DNA from: Saururus chinensis
Taxonomy: Eukaryota; Streptophyta; Magnoliopsida; Piperales; Saururaceae
Reading direction: 5' to 3'
Length of the DNA: 64,000 bases
NCBI GenBank assembly: GCA_035235625.1
Contig: CP141140.1
Location: forward strand, 45,875,351-45,939,350
Shown here: in pieces, positions 58,377-64,000 of the stretch
Numbering within the stretch: the first letter of the stretch is position 1
Layout of the letters: each line of letters opens with the position of its first letter
Program-made: the position numbers and the translations under genes
Notes under the pieces: model-generated
What the model was told of the DNA's origin: nothing
Seen by the model: only the letters and a program-made list of their open reading frames with translations
The model's database searches: none

Positions 58377-60716
58377 GACTCGTTGATATCCTCGTCAACG
58401 GTATGGCTCCAGGGGGTCTTGCTCATGCTTCCAACCATGGCACAACATTGCGACGAAGGGTTAATTCTTTTCTTGCGATGCTGAGATCTGTGCACACCAC
58501 ATCTTGGATAAAACCATAGATTGCATGCTTTGGAAAAACCAACTTCCACCCACAGGCCCTCGACTCGGTTAAACCATTGCATGACGAAGATTCTGCTCAA
58601 AGCGCCTTGCCCATCGGCACAGGCGAAGTACTCTGCGGTTATGATTTCTTCGATAAGAAGGTGCGTCCAACTATTCCACTTTAGTTGGTGCTGCACAACG
58701 ACTGGGAAAGGATACACCAAATGATACCCAGCTTCCTCTCGTGATGCTGGCCCTGCACTTGAGACACTAGCAAGTTGCCTACACTTCAGACGATTTCTGC
58801 CTACACTTCAGCCAAACCTTGCAGCTCCCCCCGACAAGACTACACCATGACGTCGGGCCTCAACATGCTTGTCTATCCCATTGACGTCTCCCAAGAATCG
58901 AATGCCGCCCCCACTTATAACAAAGCTCATTATAGCAATGCAGCGACCTCCTCGACGTGTCCTATAACTTCTAGGTCTTCACCGCTCAAAGTTCCTAGCC
59001 ACCCGATTCAGTCATATTTCCCCTCGTGATACATTCCAAAGGCCTACTCCACCCTAGGATCAGTGACTTTGCTCAAGCTTCGCGTGACCGGTGTGATCAC
59101 CAAGCTACTACACCACACTTAATGCAGCAATCCATCAAGATTTCTGCTCATGATCCCCTCCAGTGGTCTACTCCATCTTAGGAGCAACGATGTTGCTTAA
59201 GGTTTGCGTAACACTTTGTTACCAAACTCCTACACCACCCAAAATGCAGCAATGCCCAAAGACTTCCTCTCACGACATCCTCTAGAGGTCCTACCCCAGC
59301 CTAGGAGCAGCAAAGTTTGCACAAGCTTTGCGTAACTGACTAGGTCACCAAACTCCTACATCGCACAAGATGCAGCAAAATCCTCCAATGGTCTACTCCC
59401 CCATAGGAACAGCACTTTATTATGGGGATGCAATGAGGCCCATTGCGCCTCACTAGCTAGACCGATGTCTAAAAACTAGCAATCCAAGATTTGCGTATGT
59501 TGCCCGCCGGCGGATGAGGCCCACTACACCTCGCTAGCTAGGAAGATACATAAAAACTAGCCATCCAAGATGGGTGCCGCCATGCCAACCAATTGTGGCA
59601 TACATGACATGTTTAGCAACCCAAGGGTGAGAACACATTCAGTACAAACACCCAGATCAAACATGTTTCAGATGCGCCACTTGCATGCTGACCCAAAGAT
59701 CATGGGTGGGAGAGATCCTCCTATTCACCCAAAGAACTGTGCTGCCTCTTGCCGCATCAGCTCCCAAACCAAAGGCACGGTGATTTCTGCCCTCATGTGC
59801 CAAACATTTCTTTTCTTTTTATTTTTGTTTGTCCAATCTTCGGACGCACACTTGCATACCGAATGGTTCATAATTCACTTTTTATCAAATATCGGCTACA
59901 CACTTGCATGCTGAATGGATCAACTCTTTACCCATCTTCTTTTCTCTTTTCATTACATGGACCATATATTATCCACTATGCTCAGGTCCCATAATTCACT
60001 GCTTCATCGTCCCAGGAAGTCCCATTCCTAGGATCAATGTCTTTCCATGTGCCAAATCGCACTGCGCCAAGTCCAACCGAACTCTGCCCACTAATGAGTC
60101 CCATACCTTGCTAGCAAGAAGAACCGACTGACCCTGGTGATACTCTTTTTCCATAAGCGGGCTGCATGTTCATTCACAGTGTGACCACCCCACAAAAGGG
60201 CGCAATCTCAGCCCATCCTCACCTAGAGGAGTCTCATATTTAATTGGTATGGATAACTGGCTGCATACCCATCAACTCGGTTCAATATGCTCTTCCATCC
60301 GCAACATCGTCGGGTAGAGAGGGTACAAAGATTCACAAGATTTCTTGCCACTGAAACGTCCCATACCACACCATTAGCAAGACCTTGCCACCATTCACAA
60401 CCATTTCGAGTCCCAACACAACTCAGAGTAGCTTTGGTAACCTTGACGCACCAACGACCAGGGAACAAGAACACTATTCCATGAGATACTTGTAAACACT
60501 ACACCCTTGATGACAAGTACCGCTTGCATGATCAAAAACCAAGAGGGAACCTGATCAGCCATCATCCATACACATCCATTTCAGTCCACACTTCCAACGG
60601 CTTGCAATCCGCATGGTAGTCTATTCGCCCCACACTGCCGAGGTCGAATAACCTTGCATTAAGCTTTACATCTCCTCGTCCAACGGTCATCTTGGTCGCC
60701 CAACAAGACAGAACCT
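58377..60716 (-). other. Non-coding interior of the LARD-like element
   Basis: About 2.3 kb with balanced base composition, unlike the AT-rich flanks. Open frames are short. The longest, 58259-58720 minus (153 codons), runs into the LTR and shows no known domain. ACCAAACTCCTACACC/AGCAATGCNCAAAGA and CTCCTAGGNNNAGCA motifs recur at about 59040-59420, suggesting internal tandem structure. Confidence 0.6.
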
Positions 60717-60730
60717 TGGCTTTGATACCA
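60717..60730 (-). other. Primer binding site of the LARD-like element
   Basis: The minus strand reads TGGTATCAAAAGCC, close to the initiator methionine tRNA site TGGTATCAGAGCC. Confidence 0.8.
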
Positions 60731-60732
60731 CT

Positions 60733-61579
60733 TATCACAAGGATGCTTAGGGAACACCCGCCCTGTGGCACTCGCAAGACAAAACAACCAAGCGAGTAAG
60801 CCTATCTTCATCAAGGTCATGGCCTCGTGCCATTCAACCAAGCGTCCAGCCCATGAAGCTAAGCAACAAACTGTCCCAATACGGACGTGCAGACGTGCTA
60901 GGACTTATTCCCAAGCGAGCTGGCCAGAGAGGGACACCTCCTTGCAACTCGGACATCCGAACAATCCATCACTGCCAAGTGCATGCAAGTGCCTTTGTAT
61001 CCAATACGGCCATAAGGCCGGACGGCCGCCCGACGAGTCGGAGAGCCCCATCCCCCTAGCGGATGGGCTCCTGGCATGATAGCTAGCAAGGCAACAAGCT
61101 TTTGTTGCCATCCGGACAGCCTGTTGCAAGGCTAGGCATCATACCAATAGCTTTGTCAATTCAACTCACCATGTCCGTCCCTATATAGCATAAGAGATTT
61201 CTTGCATTTCTCTGGAGTGGCAGCCAGAGTGGCCGTACAAGCATGGTATCTCGGAATTTCACCAAACTACCCGAGAACACTCCCAAGGACCCTCTAACAC
61301 TATATAGGGAGGAGGGGACATCTTAAGAATCCAAATATATGCTAGTTGGCTATGTGTCCCAACATAGCCAACTATGTGTGCGCATCGTTGCGTGCTTTCT
61401 GTGCAACATTGTGCACACATGTTGCGCAACATTGCAGTCCTTCCCCGCAACGCTGACACACATGATATGCAACACTAAGGGCATTTCCAAAAATGCATGC
61501 ACACCTCGTATACAACACTTTCCCACATGTGTGCACCCTAGCATGTGTCACGAATAGTCCACTCCGCTACCCCGTGACA
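60733..61579 (-). repeat. LARD-like 5' LTR
   Basis: 847 bp, closely matching 57494-58363. Mirrored small frames in both LTRs come from this shared origin. Confidence 0.9.
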
Positions 61580-61631
61580 GTGCGCATGACCGGCCCTTGG
61601 ACCTGGTTTGGTTTGGGTCGGGCGGTGCCAG
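61580..61631 (+). mobile_element. Tekay-like LTR, right end after the insertion
   Basis: GTGCGCATGACCGGCCCTTG followed by TTTGGGTCGGGCGGTGCCA resembles the GGTTTGGGTCGGG-type ends of Tekay LTRs, and fits the idea that the LARD-like element landed within that LTR. Confidence 0.4.
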
Positions 61632-61639
61632 GGCATGAC

Positions 61640-62700
61640 ATGTGGCTTCTTGCATAGGAAATTGAAATTTCTACTAATGAAAAATTTCAAACACACAATC
61701 ACACACACAAAATTTACAAGAACATTTTTATGTGGAAACCCAATCAGGAAAAAAACCACATGATCACTCTAGGCCTATTAATCAATGCATTATGAAGATA
61801 TAGAATTACAAGACTAAATGTTACCAATCCTTTCTCTAGAAGTCCATCTCTAGTTTTCTTGGACATCAAAGCCTACATTGGAAATTGTGAACTCCATCTT
61901 CATAATTCTACTTCACTAGTACAATCTCTTGATCCTCCTGAAGCACCAATCAAATTCCTTAATTAATTTCAACAATCAACTCTTGTATGTGATGTGCTTG
62001 TGACTCTTACAATACAACAAATCAATTTATAAAGTAATTATGAATCAATCACTCACCTTTTCTTGGATTTTCTCTCAAATTCACTAAAACTATTTGAAGG
62101 AATTAAACATAAAGCTATCAATTTTGTCTTTTCAAAATATTCTTCCTGCCTTTTCAATTTTGTCCTCTTTAGTTCTTAAAATATTGGTCGAAGTCAGTTT
62201 AGGCCATTGACAATTAGTAGGGAACAAACTACTCTTGGAATGACATGTTTCAAGTAACCATAGTATGATCTAATGAAACATTACATTTGGCAATCGATCA
62301 TTCTCTTTATTGTTGAAAAACCCTAGAAATTTGATCTATCATTTCAAAAGTGCGATCAATCATTTACTATTTTTTTATTAAAGAAAAATTACTCTAATCG
62401 ATCTTTTCCACTGGACAATCAATCGTTCAATGTTCTGCAAAAAATCTAAAAAATCATTCAAGCCCGATCAACCTTTGTTCAAGGATGATCAATCTCTTAT
62501 CAACTCTTTTGTGATTTTTGTCTTTTCCATTTATTTTGTTCGTAACACGCATGTTAATTACTTTCTATATAAACATGTGTTTGCGACTTATGTGTTCCCA
62601 ATATTTACCTTTTATTCTTCATAACATGTTTGCTCCAATTTTCGAACAATTTGAAATGTAACTCAGCACAACACTAATCTGTTACGAATTTACAAGACTT
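61640..62700 (-). mobile_element. Copia-like LTR (minus)
   Basis: On the minus strand it has a U3-like part with many GATCGATT/GATTGATC motifs (62500 to 62290) followed by GTGGTTTTTTTCCTGATTGG / GTTTCCACATAAAAATG (61760-61720), the typical leader of SIRE-type copia LTRs. Ends are not fixed. Confidence 0.45.
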
Positions 62701-63770
62701 GAATGCGCACATGAATGGAAAAGGAAAATATTCAAACCATCTTTGTTTTCTTCTTATTGACTTGTGGAGACTTCTTAGGTATATATATGGGTGTTGCGTG
62801 CTTCTTATCCCATATAGATATAAGTTTTGGTCCACTAATTTGATAGTTCATGGGAGATTTTGTTGAATTAGTTGGCTAGTTCCCTTTAATTTATTAAACA
62901 ATTTGCTCAAGTTAGAATACACTCAACTTTCCTTAGTTACAAATTTTTTTATGACATGTCTACTATGGCAAGTTAGGTTGTTCTTTATGGCTTGACTTTG
63001 TCTAATTAAAGAAGTCATCTTATTTTATTTTATCTGTTATGTGGTCGCTTTCTATGGTTATGACTTTGAACTCAAATTCCAAAGAGGTTCTCTTGTCTTT
63101 GGAGGGTGAACAATATGTGAACTAACCTTCCTAGTTTATATGAGTTACTTTGCCTTCACAAATTTAGTAATTACGTTAGAACTTAAAATAATTGTTTTCA
63201 TTGCATCATAATCCCCTTTTATCGCCACTATTTTGTCACATGTACAAAATTCTAACTTATTTCTCTTGCCCTAAATTGAAGGTTTTGACTTTTCTTGAGA
63301 AGCGTTTAAGTCATTACCTATATCTTCAATCTCTTGCAAATATGACACATTGCTTTCTATTTTCCTATGGACTTCAATTCTCTATAAATTTTATCTGTTG
63401 TAGAAGACTAAATTTTTTAAATTTAAATCTACCAAACTTCTCATTTGATGACCTAAGTTTGCTTTCTAGTATCTTGACTTTTCTCTTTCATGCTTTAGTT
63501 TAGCTCTCAAATTTTGATCCTCTTTTTCTAATGATTCTTTACCTTTATCTAATTCCAAATTTGATTTGGATAGTGAGTCCATTGTTTCCTCATTCTTGTT
63601 GACAAATTTCTAAAAAATTTGAACTTTCTTACACTAATCAATGACTTCTTTGAAGAGTTTCCCTTGTTCATCAAGGAAATCCTCTTCATTAGATGGTTTA
63701 CGATCAGATTCAACATTATTTGATCCTGAAGATCCATCTTTTTAAGGGTCATTCATCTTTACACTAGCAT
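62701..63770 (-). pseudogene. Copia gag-like coiled-coil remnant
   Basis: Minus-strand frames give Lys/Glu/Ser/Leu-rich stretches such as SLMNKGNSSKKSLISVRKF, then after a shift a polar region of coiled-coil type, as in the C-terminal half of SIRE/Maximus gag. Pol is missing. The match rests on composition and on the neighbouring LTR, so it is tentative. Confidence 0.35.
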
Positions 63771-63791
63771 GTAAGCCAATATCTGTAAGGT

Positions 63792-63811
63792 CCCCGATTT
63801 CGGGCGTTACA
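63792..63811 (-). mobile_element. Isolated Tekay-type LTR terminus
   Basis: The minus strand reads TGTAACGCCCGAAATCGGGG, a typical Tekay-lineage LTR start. The rest of an LTR is not evident on the left, so it may be a scrap. Confidence 0.35.
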
Positions 63812-64000
63812 ATATCATTGCAAGTAATATAATCAAAAACACTAGAGAAAGTTATTGCCATGATATATCAAGTAAACCAAGCGACCAAGTTGAAACGGTT
63901 AAAGAGAGTATACACAAATCAAATATACGAAATTTCTATTTAAAACCTCAACTACCATTCAAACCAAGAGGGTCACCACAATACATCTACCTCAAAACTA

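Larger units (their letters stand above)
57494..61579 (-). mobile_element. Non-autonomous LTR retrotransposon (LARD-like), 4.09 kb
   Basis: LTRs at 57494-58363 (870 bp) and 60733-61579 (847 bp) enclose 2.37 kb. On the minus strand each LTR begins TGTCACG and ends GTGACA (right copy GTGATA). The priming site TGGTATCAAAAGCC lies 2 bases inside the right LTR and the polypurine tract AAGTGGGGGAGAG abuts the left one. GTGC flanks both ends (57490-57493 and 61580-61583). No protease, RT, RNase H or integrase motif is found in any frame of the interior. The structure is that of a large retrotransposon derivative needing enzymes from another element. Confidence 0.9.

Noticed and set aside
57490-61129. 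Pairs of similar small frames at about 57500-57900 and 60765-61129
   Set aside because: They are the two LTRs of one element, not a gene family.

Overview
This is nuclear DNA of a flowering plant. The evidence is one short spliced plant cell-wall-type glycine-rich protein gene (GT-AG intron, TATAAATA box), a decayed paralogue of it, and a matrix of degenerate plant LTR retrotransposons: Ty3/gypsy of Tekay/Del-, Athila/Tat- and Reina-like types, and Ty1/copia. Priming sites, polypurine tracts and target-site duplications can be seen, along with MITE-like elements. I see no rRNA or tRNA genes, no operons and no CRISPR array. The species cannot be named from the sequence.

Layout. 1-2.7 kb: decayed chromovirus pol on the + strand, followed by the start of a 3' LTR. 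4.2-6.95 kb: first copy of a duplicated gene block, with the apparently intact glycine-rich protein gene (4470-5094). 7.6-29 kb: a stack of nested retrotransposons. A copia-like LTR fragment is followed by a Tekay-like LTR at 8595 that is interrupted at about 9810 by an Athila-like element. The Athila gag is itself split by a 3.2-kb minus-strand LTR (13322-16551). Tekay-like pol remains and a 3' LTR follow at 16963-18700. A second Tekay-like element with an unusual 4.4-kb, minisatellite-bearing 5' LTR spans 20913-29025. 29-31 kb: AT-rich palindromic cores alternate with homopurine GA tracts. 34.24-45.21 kb: a copia element (minus) with a complete Reina-like gypsy element (36421-41356, 339-bp LTRs, GTATA target duplications) inside it. 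45.2-46.6 kb: a second block of the satellite and GA modules. 47.6-48.2 kb: a 22-bp hairpin minisatellite. 49.9-52.64 kb: second copy of the gene block, whose glycine-rich gene has an in-frame TAA. 52.99-53.42 kb: a hAT-like MITE. 54.5-61.6 kb: a Tekay-like LTR split by a structurally complete, non-coding LTR element (57494-61579, minus). 61.6-63.8 kb: copia LTR and gag-like remains.

The only plausible host gene product is the secreted glycine- and cysteine-rich protein at 4.47-5.09 kb. All other recognisable coding sequence is dead transposon. The two gene blocks look like a local duplication; the roughly 43 kb between them consists largely of transposons. I found no convincing new multi-gene system. 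The best leads are the decayed GRP paralogue, the self-contained non-autonomous LTR element, the palindrome/GA composite repeats and the short palindromic motifs shared by unrelated LTRs.
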